DNA from: JAAYEA01 sp012689325
GTDB lineage: Bacteria > Chloroflexota > Anaerolineae > JAAYEA01
Length of the DNA stretch: 64,000 bases
NCBI GenBank assembly: GCA_036841525.1
Contig: DAITVZ010000001.1
Coordinates: 124,001-188,000, forward strand
Direction of reading: 5' to 3'
Shown here: positions 10,171 through 18,048 of the stretch, one piece after another
How the letters are laid out: the number at the start of each line of letters is the position of its first letter
How positions within the stretch are numbered: the stretch's first letter is position 1
The notes under the pieces: generated by a model
Told to the model about the DNA's origin: nothing
Seen by the model: the letters and a program-made list of their open reading frames with translations, nothing else
Database searches by the model: none
Position numbers and translations under genes: made by a program

Positions 10171-11634
10171 ATGTCTGATCCCGTTCGCGTTCGCTTCGCG
10201 CCGAGCCCCACCGGCTATTTCCACGTGGGCGGCGCGCGCACGGCGCTATTCAACTGGCTCTTTGCCCGCCACCACGGCGGCAAGTTTATCATCCGCATCG
10301 AGGACACGGACCGCAAACGCTCGACGGACTATGCGGTGCGCGACCTGCTGGAGGGCCTGCGCTGGCTGGGCCTGGATTGGGACGAGGGGCCGGACGTGGG
10401 CGGCCCGCACGAGCCCTATTTCCAGTCGCAGCGCTCGGCGATCTATCAGGAGTACGCCCGCCAGTTGGTGGAGAGCGGCCACGCCTACTATTGCTATTGC
10501 AGCGCCGAGCGCCTGGCCGAGCTGCGCGAGACGCAAAAGCGGGACAAGCTGGCCCCCGGCTATGACCGGCGCTGCCGCAACCTGACCCCGGCGGAGCGCG
10601 CCGAGTTCGAAGCCCAAGGGATCAAGCCGGTGGTGCGCCTGGCCGTTCCGCTGGAGGGGCAGCTCACCTTCCACGACGTGCTGCACGGCACCATCACGGT
10701 GGATTTCGCCTCGCTGCGCGATGACAAGGTGCTGCTCAAGTCCGATGGCTTTCCGACCTACAACCTGGCCGCCATCGTGGACGATCACCTGATGGGGATC
10801 ACCCACATCATGCGCGCCGACGAGTGGCTGCCCTCGGCGCCCTACCACATCCTGGTCTTTCAGGCCTTTGGCTGGACGCCGCCCATCTATGTGCACCTGC
10901 CCATCGTCCTCTCGCCCACCGGCAAGGGCAAGCTGAGCAAGCGGCATGGCGCGGTCTCGGTGCTCGAGTTCAAAAAGCAGGGCTATCTGCCTGAGGCGAT
11001 GGTCAACTTTTTGGCGCGCACCGGCTGGTCCTACGACGACAAGACCGAGGTCTTTAGCGAGCAAGAGCTGAAGGAGCGCTTCGACTTGCCCGGCATCAGC
11101 AGCTCGCCCGCCCGCTTTTCCTATGAAAAGCTGGAATGGCTCAACGGCTACTATATCCGCCAGCTCGCAGCAGATGACCTGGCGGAGCGCGTGCTCCCCT
11201 TCCTGAAAAAGGCGGGGTTCCAGGCCGACCTGGCGATCACCAAGCGGATCGCGCCGCTGATCCAGGAGCGCATCAAGACGCTGGCCGAGGCCCCGGCCAT
11301 GGTGGATTTCTTCTTTGCGGCCAATGTCGAGTACGATCCGGCGGAGCTGGTGGACAAGAAGGGCACCGCGGCGGACGCGCGTCGCTCCGCGGAGGCGGCC
11401 GTCGCGGCGCTGGAGGGGCTCGAGGATTTCTCGGCCGAGGCGGTGGAGGCGGCGCTGCGCCCGCTGGTGGACCAGTTGGGGCTCAAGGCGCGCTCGATCT
11501 TTGGCACCATCCGCGTGGCGTGCACCGGCAAGGCCGTCGCGCCGCCGCTGTTCGAGACCCTCAGCATCATCGGCCAAGAGGTCACGCTGCGCCGCCTGCG
11601 GCAGGCTGTGCTGCTTCTGCCGGACGCGGCCTAG
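10171..11634 (+). CDS. gltX: Glutamyl-tRNA synthetase
   Basis: A 487-residue class I aminoacyl-tRNA synthetase that charges tRNA(Glu), possibly also tRNA(Gln) in organisms that use the amidotransferase route. The HIGH-type motif is in RFAPSPTGYFHVGGARTA and the KMSKS-type loop is GKLSKRHG. The C-terminal helical anticodon-binding domain is complete, so length is normal. ATG 10171 is preceded by AAGGAG at 10155-10160. It closes the plus-strand operon and ends three bases before an inverted-repeat element that may also terminate transcription. Confidence 0.96.
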   Translation: MSDPVRVRFAPSPTGYFHVGGARTALFNWLFARHHGGKFIIRIEDTDRKRSTDYAVRDLLEGLRWLGLDWDEGPDVGGPHEPYFQSQRSAIYQEYARQLVESGHAYYCYCSAERLAELRETQKRDKLAPGYDRRCRNLTPAERAEFEAQGIKPVVRLAVPLEGQLTFHDVLHGTITVDFASLRDDKVLLKSDGFPTYNLAAIVDDHLMGITHIMRADEWLPSAPYHILVFQAFGWTPPIYVHLPIVLSPTGKGKLSKRHGAVSVLEFKKQGYLPEAMVNFLARTGWSYDDKTEVFSEQELKERFDLPGISSSPARFSYEKLEWLNGYYIRQLAADDLAERVLPFLKKAGFQADLAITKRIAPLIQERIKTLAEAPAMVDFFFAANVEYDPAELVDKKGTAADARRSAEAAVAALEGLEDFSAEAVEAALRPLVDQLGLKARSIFGTIRVACTGKAVAPPLFETLSIIGQEVTLRRLRQAVLLLPDAA

Positions 11635-11637
11635 GCC

Positions 11638-11737
11638 GTGTTTGCAAAGTCCTTGTGTGGCGGTTTTGCGAGATATTGAGGGCACAAAATGGCCTCACAA
11701 GGCGCCAGCGAGGCTGATGCCAGGACTTTGCAAACAC
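11638..11737. repeat. MITE-like element with 16-bp perfect terminal inverted repeats
   Basis: GTGTTTGCAAAGTCCT at 11638-11653 is exactly inverted at 11722-11737. A second nested pair, CCTTGTG (11651-11657) and CACAAGG (11696-11702), lies inside. The 100-bp unit contains no gene and fills the space between convergent gltX and the ybaK-like gene. It could be a non-autonomous transposable element relic or a bidirectional terminator. CTAG occurs on both sides, but it is explained by the two stop codons. Confidence 0.7.
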
Positions 11738-11740
11738 TCT

Positions 11741-12220
11741 CTAGGGCTCGGGCGCGCTGGTCGCTTGCACCAGCCGCGCCCGCGTCACCCGGATATAGTC
11801 CTTCACCGGCAATTGCAGGTTGATCCCCCGCTGCCCGGCGCTAACGAGGAACTCGTCCAGCGCCTGGGCAGGCCGATCCAGGTAGACGTCAAAGCCCTTG
11901 TTCAGCAGCGAGAGCGCCGAGATGCCCCCCACCTGCAGGCCGGTGAGGGCCTCCGCCTCGGCGTGGGTGGCCATCGCCAGCTTTTTCTCCCCCAGCTCCT
12001 GGGCCAGCAGCTTGAGGTCCAGCTCCCGGTCGGCGGCGATGACGGCCAGCAGCGGCTTGCCCTTTGGGCGCAGCACCACCAATGTCTTGTACACCTGCTG
12101 TGGCGGCAGGCCCAGGATCTCGGCCACCTCCGTGGCGGAGCGGATCTCGGCGGAAAAGGTGTGCACCTTGTAAGGCACCTTGCGGCTATCCAGCAGGCGC
12201 ATCGAGTTGGTCTTGTCCAT
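11741..12220 (-). CDS. ybaK: YbaK/EbsC family Cys-tRNA(Pro) deacylase
   Basis: A 159-residue trans-editing enzyme of the YbaK family, which hydrolyses Cys-tRNA(Pro) mischarged by prolyl-tRNA synthetase. The start M-D-K-T-N-S-M-R-L-L-D, the YKTLVV strand with its catalytic-type lysine, and the GGISALSLLNKG segment fit the family, and the length is typical. ATG 12220 was chosen over longer in-frame possibilities because those would run into the kinase gene. It begins two bases after the stop of the upstream kinase gene, so the two are probably co-transcribed. Confidence 0.9.
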   Translation of the reverse strand: MDKTNSMRLLDSRKVPYKVHTFSAEIRSATEVAEILGLPPQQVYKTLVVLRPKGKPLLAVIAADRELDLKLLAQELGEKKLAMATHAEAEALTGLQVGGISALSLLNKGFDVYLDRPAQALDEFLVSAGQRGINLQLPVKDYIRVTRARLVQATSAPEP

Positions 12221-12222
12221 CC

Positions 12223-13950
12223 CTACCCCTCCTCGACCACCATCCCCTTGTGCCACGGCTCGAAATCCTCCAGGATGGAGCCGCCCACGAACTCGCGCAG
12301 CAGCGAATTGTCCGGCACCATCTCGGCGCCGGAGGACGAGATCCACTGCAAGAAGGTCAACAGCCGCCGCGCCTCGGCGTATTCCACGGTGCCGTGTTCG
12401 ATCTCGCGCAACAGCGGCTCGGCCAGGGGCTTGAGCACCGCCAGCTCGTAGGCCAGCGCCGAGTTGAACATGACGTCGGCGTTCTCCTGGTAGGGAAAGA
12501 TGTTGCGTTCCTCCCCCGCGCGGACGTGCTCCCATTGGCGGATGGTCTGCTGCGCGGAATAGCCGCGGGTGCGCGCGTCGCGGACCATGCGCCGCAGCAG
12601 CCGCGTGTCCGTGGTGGGGATGCGGTTGTGCGGGTCGATGTTGAGCTGCGTCAGGCACGAGATATAGATGCGATACACCGCCTCCCGGGGGACGTGCGGC
12701 ACCAGGTTGGGGTTCATGCCGTGGATGCCCTCCACCAGGATCACGTGCTCTGGGCTGATCCGCACGCGGTCGCCCCATTCGCGCTTGCCGGTGATAAAGT
12801 TGTAGCGCGCCAGCTTGACCTCCCGCCCGGCCATCAGGTCCAAGAGCTGCTGGTTGAACAGCTCCAGGTCCAGCGCCACCAGGTCCTCAAAGAGGGGATG
12901 GCCCTGTTTGTCCCGGGGGGTCAACTCGCGGTCCAGGAAATAGTCGTCCATGCCCACGGCGATGGGGCGGATGCCCTGCGCCAGCAGTTGGATGGCGAGT
13001 CGCTTGCTGGAGGTGGTTTTCCCCGAGGCGCTGGGCCCGGCGATGAGCACCAGGCGCACCTGCCCGCGGCGGGCGGCGATCTCCTGGGCCATGTCGCTGA
13101 TCTTTTGCTCGTGCAGCGCCTCGTTGATCAGGATCGCCTCGCGCACGTGGCCGTCGGCGATCACCTGGTTCAGGGCGCTGACGTAGCGCACATCCATCAG
13201 CTCCAGGCTGTCGCGGTATTCGCGAAAGACGGAGGCGAGCTTGGGCGAATCGTGAAAGGGCGGGAGCTGCGTCGGCTCGGACCGGCGTGGGAAGCGCAGG
13301 ATCAAGCCCGGCGGATAGTGGCGCAGCGCAAAGCGGCGCAGATACCCCGTGGAAGGGACCATGTAGCCGTAGAAATAGTCGCGCAATCCGTGCAGCTCGT
13401 AGAGCACCAGATAGTCCTTGGTCCGGTATGTCAGCAGCCGGAGCTGCTCGCCGTAACCCTGGCTCTGGAAGACCTCCGTGGCCTGCTTGAGCGGGACCAG
13501 CGCCTTGGCGATGGGCGCATCCTCGGCGATGATCTCGCGCATGCGCTGCTCAAGCTGCCGCACCTCTTGCGCGGTAAAGGGCGCGCGCCCCTGCACCTCG
13601 CAATAGAGCCCGTTGAGCGTCAGCGAATGGTCGATGACGATCTGGGCTTCCGGGAACAGCTCGTGCGCGGCCACCACCAGCACGAACGAGAGGGAGCGCT
13701 GATAGATGCGGATGCCATCGCCGTTGGTGATATCGAGCGGCGTGACGTGCGCGTCGTGCTCGATGGGGTAGGTCAGCTCGCGGATGTCGTCGTCCACCAT
13801 CGCCGCCACGATGGGCGGCTCGACGGCGGGATAGGCGGCCTTGATAAAGCCCTCCAGGCGGGCGCCCACCGGACCGTGAAATGTCCGGCCATCGGCCAGG
13901 TGCACCAATACGTCCTGTCGCGGCTGAGAAGGCGTGATCTCGATGGTCAT
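12223..13950 (-). CDS. udk: TGS-domain nucleoside (uridine) kinase
   Basis: A 575-residue protein with an N-terminal TGS domain (about 1-65), a ThrRS-like second additional domain containing D-H-S-L-T-L-N (about 95-200), and a C-terminal uridine kinase/phosphoribulokinase domain. The P-loop is GPSASGKTT (Lys311). Related proteins phosphorylate uridine and cytidine, or act as broad nucleoside kinases; the role of the TGS module is unknown to me. The domain order is a known architecture in several phyla. It has its own promoter (TATAAT on the minus strand at 13981-13986) and lies upstream of ybaK. Confidence 0.88.
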   Translation of the reverse strand: MTIEITPSQPRQDVLVHLADGRTFHGPVGARLEGFIKAAYPAVEPPIVAAMVDDDIRELTYPIEHDAHVTPLDITNGDGIRIYQRSLSFVLVVAAHELFPEAQIVIDHSLTLNGLYCEVQGRAPFTAQEVRQLEQRMREIIAEDAPIAKALVPLKQATEVFQSQGYGEQLRLLTYRTKDYLVLYELHGLRDYFYGYMVPSTGYLRRFALRHYPPGLILRFPRRSEPTQLPPFHDSPKLASVFREYRDSLELMDVRYVSALNQVIADGHVREAILINEALHEQKISDMAQEIAARRGQVRLVLIAGPSASGKTTSSKRLAIQLLAQGIRPIAVGMDDYFLDRELTPRDKQGHPLFEDLVALDLELFNQQLLDLMAGREVKLARYNFITGKREWGDRVRISPEHVILVEGIHGMNPNLVPHVPREAVYRIYISCLTQLNIDPHNRIPTTDTRLLRRMVRDARTRGYSAQQTIRQWEHVRAGEERNIFPYQENADVMFNSALAYELAVLKPLAEPLLREIEHGTVEYAEARRLLTFLQWISSSGAEMVPDNSLLREFVGGSILEDFEPWHKGMVVEEG

Positions 13951-13980
13951 GGCGATCTCCTGTAAGTCTGTCCTGGCCCT

Positions 13981-13986
13981 ATTATA
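13981..13986 (-). promoter_or_regulatory. -10 element of the kinase-ybaK transcript
   Basis: Minus-strand TATAAT (plus ATTATA), 31 bp upstream of the kinase start. The -35 region about 17 bp further up is weak (TTCGCC-like). The 138-bp divergent gap to the SGNH gene holds nothing else clear. Confidence 0.5.
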
Positions 13987-14088
13987 GACCGGTCCTGTCC
14001 CGTGGCGAAATAGGGGGCATGCCCCGGCCGCTTGCCCATCTGGCCATCCTGTTTACAATAATGACCATATCCCGCTCAGGAGGTTGGC

Positions 14089-14658
14089 ATGAAGCGCGTG
14101 GTTCTCATCGGCGACTCGATACGCATAGGCTACCAAGGGGTGGTGCGGCGCGAGCTGGAGGGCCTGGCCGAGGTTGGGTCTCCCGACCAGAACGGCGGCA
14201 CCAGCCAGAACGTGCTCGATCACCTGGACGAGTGGGCGCTGGCTCCCCAACCGGATGTGGTGCATCTCAATTGCGGGCTGCACGACCTCCGGAAAGAGTT
14301 CGGCAGCGACCAATCGGCGGTGCCCCTGGACCGCTATCAGGCCAATCTGGAGGTGATCCTGCGCCGCCTGCGCAAAGAGACCCACGCCAAGGTCATCTGG
14401 GCGCTGACCACACCGGTCAACGAGGCCTGGCATCACGCGCGCAAGCCCTTCGACCGCTTCGAGGCTGACGTGATCGCCTATAACCGCGTGGCCGCCGAGA
14501 TTTGCCAGCGGATGGCCGTGCCGATGAACGACCTCTATCAGGTGGCCATGCGCGCCGGGCGCGACCAGATCTTGTTGCCGGATGGCGTGCACTTTACTCC
14601 CGAGGGCTATACGATCCTCGGCGAGGCGGTGGCGGGAGCGATCCGCGGCTACTTGTAG
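14089..14658 (+). CDS. SGNH/GDSL family hydrolase
   Basis: A 189-residue esterase-type SGNH hydrolase. Block I is IGDSIRIGY with the nucleophilic Ser, block III has H-L-N-C-G-L-H-D-L, and block V is DGVHFTPEGY with the Asp/His pair. There is no signal peptide, so it is probably cytoplasmic. Such proteins remove acetyl or other acyl groups from sugars or lipids; the substrate cannot be told. AGGAGG precedes ATG 14089. It is followed by the DUF1622 gene 27 bp later. Confidence 0.85.
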   Translation: MKRVVLIGDSIRIGYQGVVRRELEGLAEVGSPDQNGGTSQNVLDHLDEWALAPQPDVVHLNCGLHDLRKEFGSDQSAVPLDRYQANLEVILRRLRKETHAKVIWALTTPVNEAWHHARKPFDRFEADVIAYNRVAAEICQRMAVPMNDLYQVAMRAGRDQILLPDGVHFTPEGYTILGEAVAGAIRGYL

Positions 14659-14685
14659 CCGTCATCTCGAGCGAGGGAGGTGCAG

Positions 14686-15027
14686 ATGGAGCAAGCCGTG
14701 CGGGCCGTGATCATGTTTCTCGTGCCCCTGGTGGAAGCGTGCAGCGTGTTGGTGGTGGTGCTGGGCGTCGTCAACACCCTGGTGGTGTACTTGCGCTGCT
14801 ATTTCCGCACCAGAGCCCACTTTTCCTGCGCCCCGCTGCGCTTTCAATTCGACCAAACCCTGGTCATGGGCCTCGAGTTCCAGGTGGCGGCGGACATCCT
14901 CAAGACGGCGGTGGCGCCCACCTGGGATGAAATCCTGCGCCTCATGGCGCTGATCGTCATTCGCACGGGCCTCAGCTATGTGCTCAAACGGGAGATCGGC
15001 AACCGCGAGCAGGAGCCTTGCGGATAG
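14686..15027 (+). CDS. DUF1622 family membrane protein
   Basis: A 113-residue protein with hydrophobic segments at about 5-35 and 75-95, matching the small DUF1622 family of unknown function. A conserved-looking stretch R-F-Q-F-D-Q-T-L-V-M-G-L-E-F-Q-V-A-A-D-I-L-K-T sits between the helices. ATG 14686 is preceded by GGGAGG at 14675-14680; GTG 14680 overlaps that Shine-Dalgarno and is less likely. It probably shares a transcript with the SGNH hydrolase and ends at a strong terminator. Confidence 0.8.
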   Translation: MEQAVRAVIMFLVPLVEACSVLVVVLGVVNTLVVYLRCYFRTRAHFSCAPLRFQFDQTLVMGLEFQVAADILKTAVAPTWDEILRLMALIVIRTGLSYVLKREIGNREQEPCG

Positions 15028-15029
15028 TC

Positions 15030-15067
15030 GCGAAGGCCAGCGCTCCGGCGCTGGCCTTCGCTTTCTT
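15030..15067. terminator. Intrinsic terminator between convergent genes
   Basis: A perfect 14-bp stem, GCGAAGGCCAGCGC (15030-15043) with its complement at 15048-15061, a TCCG loop and then TTTCTT. It ends the DUF1622 transcript and, lacking a T-run on the other side, serves the minus strand less well. Confidence 0.85.
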
Positions 15068-15072
15068 GTCGC

Positions 15073-16212
15073 CTACTGGTCCACCACCGACCCGTCCACG
15101 TGCAGCCGCGTCCTGACCTCGCGCGGCCGGTAGGGATGCCGCTCCGCCGCGTCCGGCGCCAGCTCGATGCCGATGCCCGGCGCGTCGGGGATGATGAGAA
15201 AGCCCCCCTCCAGCTTGACTACACTCTTGACGATCTCGTTCTTGGGCGCCTCGTGCTCGCCCTTGGGGTACTCTTGCAGGGCGAAATTGGGGATGCAGGC
15301 CGCCAGTTGCAGGCACGCCGCCGTGCTCACCGGGCTCAGCGGGTTATGCGGCACCACGCCCGCATGGTGGGCCTCGGCCAGCGCGGCGATCTTTTTGCTG
15401 TGCGAGATGCCGCCGGCCATGCAGACATCCGGACGCACGTATTGCACCGCGCCGCGGCTCAGCAGCGCCTCGAACTCGTAGATGGTGTGCAGCCGCTCGC
15501 CGGTGGCGATGGGGATGCGGATGTTGCGCGCCACCTCGGCCATGGCGTCGAAACTATCCGGCCGGATGGGGTCCTCGTAAAAGAAGGGGTGGTACTTTTC
15601 GATCCCCTGCGCCAGCACGATGGCCTCCGCGGGGTCCAGTCGGCGATGGATCTCGATGCACAGGTCCACGTCGTCGCCCACCGCCTCCCGATACTGCCGC
15701 ACCCGGTCGATGGCCTCGCCCATCTTGTGCGCGTGCGTCTTAAAGTAGGGCAGGTCGTGGGATTCGTCCAGGAAGGGGGTTAGGTGGCCCACCGCGGTAA
15801 AGCCCTTCTTTTTGGCGTCGAGGCAGCCCTGCACCAGCTTGTCGGTGGTGTTGCCAAAGACGTGGTAATAGACCCGCGCCTTGTCGCGGCACTTGCCGCC
15901 CAAGAGCTGATAGGTGGGCACGCCGAACCACTTGCCGGCGATGTCCCACAGGGCGATGTCGACGGCGCTCAGCGCGCCCATGATCGCCGCGCCGCGAAAG
16001 TGGGACCAGCGGTAGAGATAGTTCCAGTGGTGCTCGATGCGCAGCGGGTCCTGGCCGATGAGGTAGCGCTTGAAGGTGTTCACCGCCCCCTCGGAAGCCT
16101 CCAAATAGCCCCAGGCGCCCGACTCGCCCAAGCCGGTGATGCCCTCGTCGGTGTGGACCTGCACAAACATGTAGCGGTCCACGTGAATCGTCTTGATCTC
16201 GGTGATCTTCAT
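15073..16212 (-). CDS. Enolase-superfamily sugar-acid dehydratase (galactonate dehydratase-like)
   Basis: A 379-residue mandelate racemase/muconate lactonizing family member. The N-terminal capping domain is followed by a (beta/alpha)7-beta barrel with metal-ligand segments D-L-C-I-E-I-H, F-Y-E-D-P and G-E-R-L-H-T. The His near V-V-P-H-N-P-L-S-P-V resembles the D-galactonate/mannonate dehydratase branch, which makes 2-keto-3-deoxy acids from aldonates. The exact substrate is inference. GGAGG precedes ATG 16212. It is the last gene of the minus-strand sugar-acid cluster and lies beyond an inverted repeat. Confidence 0.85.
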   Translation of the reverse strand: MKITEIKTIHVDRYMFVQVHTDEGITGLGESGAWGYLEASEGAVNTFKRYLIGQDPLRIEHHWNYLYRWSHFRGAAIMGALSAVDIALWDIAGKWFGVPTYQLLGGKCRDKARVYYHVFGNTTDKLVQGCLDAKKKGFTAVGHLTPFLDESHDLPYFKTHAHKMGEAIDRVRQYREAVGDDVDLCIEIHRRLDPAEAIVLAQGIEKYHPFFYEDPIRPDSFDAMAEVARNIRIPIATGERLHTIYEFEALLSRGAVQYVRPDVCMAGGISHSKKIAALAEAHHAGVVPHNPLSPVSTAACLQLAACIPNFALQEYPKGEHEAPKNEIVKSVVKLEGGFLIIPDAPGIGIELAPDAAERHPYRPREVRTRLHVDGSVVDQ

Positions 16213-16231
16213 CTTGCCTCCTTCTGGAAAT

Positions 16232-16307
16232 CACCGCAGAGGCGGAGTTGGCAGAGAGACCGGTTTCTTCATGTCTTTTTCTCTGTGTTCTCTGCGCCTC
16301 TGCGGTG
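16232..16307. repeat. Intergenic repeat with 13-bp perfect inverted ends
   Basis: CACCGCAGAGGCG (16232-16244) is inverted exactly at 16295-16307, with a pyrimidine-rich TCTCTGTGTTCTCTG stretch between. A related unit with the same CTCTGCGTTCTCTGTG core lies at 61188-61272, which suggests a dispersed element family. Confidence 0.65.
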
Positions 16308-16315
16308 GCTTTGTC

Positions 16316-17059
16316 CTAGTACCCGGCGCGGCGGAGGACCTCGCGGCTGATGGCCAGGTCCTTGAGGGGGTCCTGCAGGTGGGTGTCGTGCTCGATGAAC
16401 ACCCAGCCGTCGAACCCGGCCCGCACCACCTCGCGCATCACGGCGATGTTATCCAGCCCGATGTTGCCCGCGCCCAGCTCGCAAAAGCGCCCGCGCTTGC
16501 TCCATTGGTCCAGCCCGATCTCGGGATGCACCACCAGCCAGTCCTTCAGGTGCACCGCCACCAGCCGATTGCCGTATGTGCGCACGATCTCCACCGGATC
16601 GCCGCCCGCCGCGGCCAGGTGGCCGGTGTCGAAGACCAGCCCGCAGCCCGGGCAGCGCCGCAAGAACTCTTCCAGTTGCTCCTGCGATTCCACCGGCGTG
16701 CCCAGGTGGTTATGCAAGCCCACGGCCAGCCCCCAGCGCTGGCAGGCCTCCACCTGGATGTTGACCTGCCGGCAAAAGCTGTCGAAATCCCGGGCGGTCA
16801 CGCTGGCCCAGACGTAGGACTTGCCAAAGGCGGCGGTCCACTGGAACGAGATGGCGGGGTTGGGCCCGCGCACCGTGGCAAAGTCCATCCCCAGCCGGTG
16901 ATAGAGCGCGGCGCGTTGCAGCGCGTCGGCCTCGCTGGCCGCCTCCAGCCGCTCCAGCCCCTGGTAGCCGATGCCCCGCAGCGCCACCAGCCGCGCCTCC
17001 AGGTCGAAAAAGCCGCCATCCCAGACGTTCATGCCGTAATCGGCGATGCCGAACCTCAA
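16316..17059 (-). CDS. Sugar phosphate isomerase/epimerase-like TIM barrel protein
   Basis: A 247-residue xylose-isomerase-like (AP endonuclease 2 fold) TIM barrel. It opens LRFGIADYGMNVWDGGFFD and has metal-site-like segments V-F-D-T-G-H-L and F-I-E-H-D-T-H. Such proteins isomerise or epimerise keto sugars. The start is a TTG at 17059: AGGAGG lies six bases upstream, and the TTG overlaps the TGA of the upstream GNAT gene (TTGA), implying coupled translation. An upstream extension would read through GNAT sequence and is rejected. Confidence 0.82.
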   Translation of the reverse strand: MRFGIADYGMNVWDGGFFDLEARLVALRGIGYQGLERLEAASEADALQRAALYHRLGMDFATVRGPNPAISFQWTAAFGKSYVWASVTARDFDSFCRQVNIQVEACQRWGLAVGLHNHLGTPVESQEQLEEFLRRCPGCGLVFDTGHLAAAGGDPVEIVRTYGNRLVAVHLKDWLVVHPEIGLDQWSKRGRFCELGAGNIGLDNIAVMREVVRAGFDGWVFIEHDTHLQDPLKDLAISREVLRRAGY

Positions 17060-18018
17060 GCCGCACCTCCTATCGTGTTGTCGATATAGCGCATGGAAAA
17101 GTGGACATAGGGGGCAAAATGCTTGCGCCAGAAATTGCCGCCATAGACGTTGGCTGTCTCGTGCTCGACGAACAGGCGCGCGTAGCCATGTTGGCGCGCC
17201 CACGCCACCGCGCCTTGCAGGAGCGCCGCCCCGATGCCCCTGCCGCGCGTCTCCGGCCGGGCATAGGCGGATTTGACCTGGGCCGTGTTGGTGCGCTGGA
17301 GCAGGAACCCCTCGGCGCCCACGGCGGACTCGCCGACGATGAAACAGGCGCTGGGCTCCTGGCCCTCATAGGCGGTCAGGATGGCGTCCCCTTGTCGCAG
17401 GTGGTCCTCCAACTCGGCCAGCGCCTCCCGCTCATCGGTGGGTTTGTGGATAAAGATGGGCGACCGGGGGTAATATCGCATGTGTTCCATCTGCAGCCCG
17501 ACCAGCTTGCGCGCGTCCTGCTCCTCGACGATGGCGACCTGCGCTGCCCCTGGGACGGCGGCCAGGTCTCGCAGCCGCTCGGCGACGATGGCCCCAAACC
17601 CCAGTTGGTACAGCGTCTCTTGGAGCGCGCCATCGTGGGCCAGGTGCCCGATGAGGTGGAGATGGACCCCTTCGTCGGCCCACTGTTGGGCCAGGCGCAT
17701 GTACATGCGCTGGTACAGCGTTGGCGTGTTCGCCGGCGCCGCCGCGTGGCCGTACTCGGGGACCAGCGCGGCCTGCTGCCCCTTCCAGCGGAAGCGCTTC
17801 CCCGCGACCATGTAGCCGAGCAACTGTCCCTGCTCCATGATCGCGACGCCTGGCTTGGCCAGTTGCGCGCGCAGCGCGTCGCGAATCCAGCCCGAATCAG
17901 CCGCCGCCCGCGGCGGGAGCAGCGGATTGGCCTCGCGCTCCCTCTCGTAGCAGGCGAGCCAGAGCGCCAAGGCGGGCTCGAGGTGCTCGGCGGTCAGTGG
18001 AACCACGGTGTAGGGCAT
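17056..18018 (-). CDS. Tandem GNAT-domain acetyltransferase-like protein
   Basis: A 320-residue protein with two GNAT-like halves. The C-terminal half carries a clear acetyl-CoA motif A, with V-K-S-A-Y-A-R-P-E-T-R-G-R-G-I-G-A-A-L followed by a late F-V-E-H-E-T-A-N segment. The N-terminal half keeps the fold but lacks an obvious motif A and may be structural. The substrate is unknown. The gene is sandwiched between an FAD oxidoreductase and a sugar isomerase, so it could modify an amine-bearing sugar intermediate, but that is only contextual. The stop overlaps the next start. Confidence 0.8.
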   Translation of the reverse strand: MPYTVVPLTAEHLEPALALWLACYEREREANPLLPPRAAADSGWIRDALRAQLAKPGVAIMEQGQLLGYMVAGKRFRWKGQQAALVPEYGHAAAPANTPTLYQRMYMRLAQQWADEGVHLHLIGHLAHDGALQETLYQLGFGAIVAERLRDLAAVPGAAQVAIVEEQDARKLVGLQMEHMRYYPRSPIFIHKPTDEREALAELEDHLRQGDAILTAYEGQEPSACFIVGESAVGAEGFLLQRTNTAQVKSAYARPETRGRGIGAALLQGAVAWARQHGYARLFVEHETANVYGGNFWRKHFAPYVHFSMRYIDNTIGGAA

Positions 18019-18048
18019 GGCGTTCCTTTCTGCACGGGCGGCTTGGCC

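Noticed and set aside
11634..11741. CTAG on both sides of the inverted-repeat element as a target-site duplication
   Set aside because: Each CTAG contains the stop codon of the flanking gene, so the match is explained by coding sequence.
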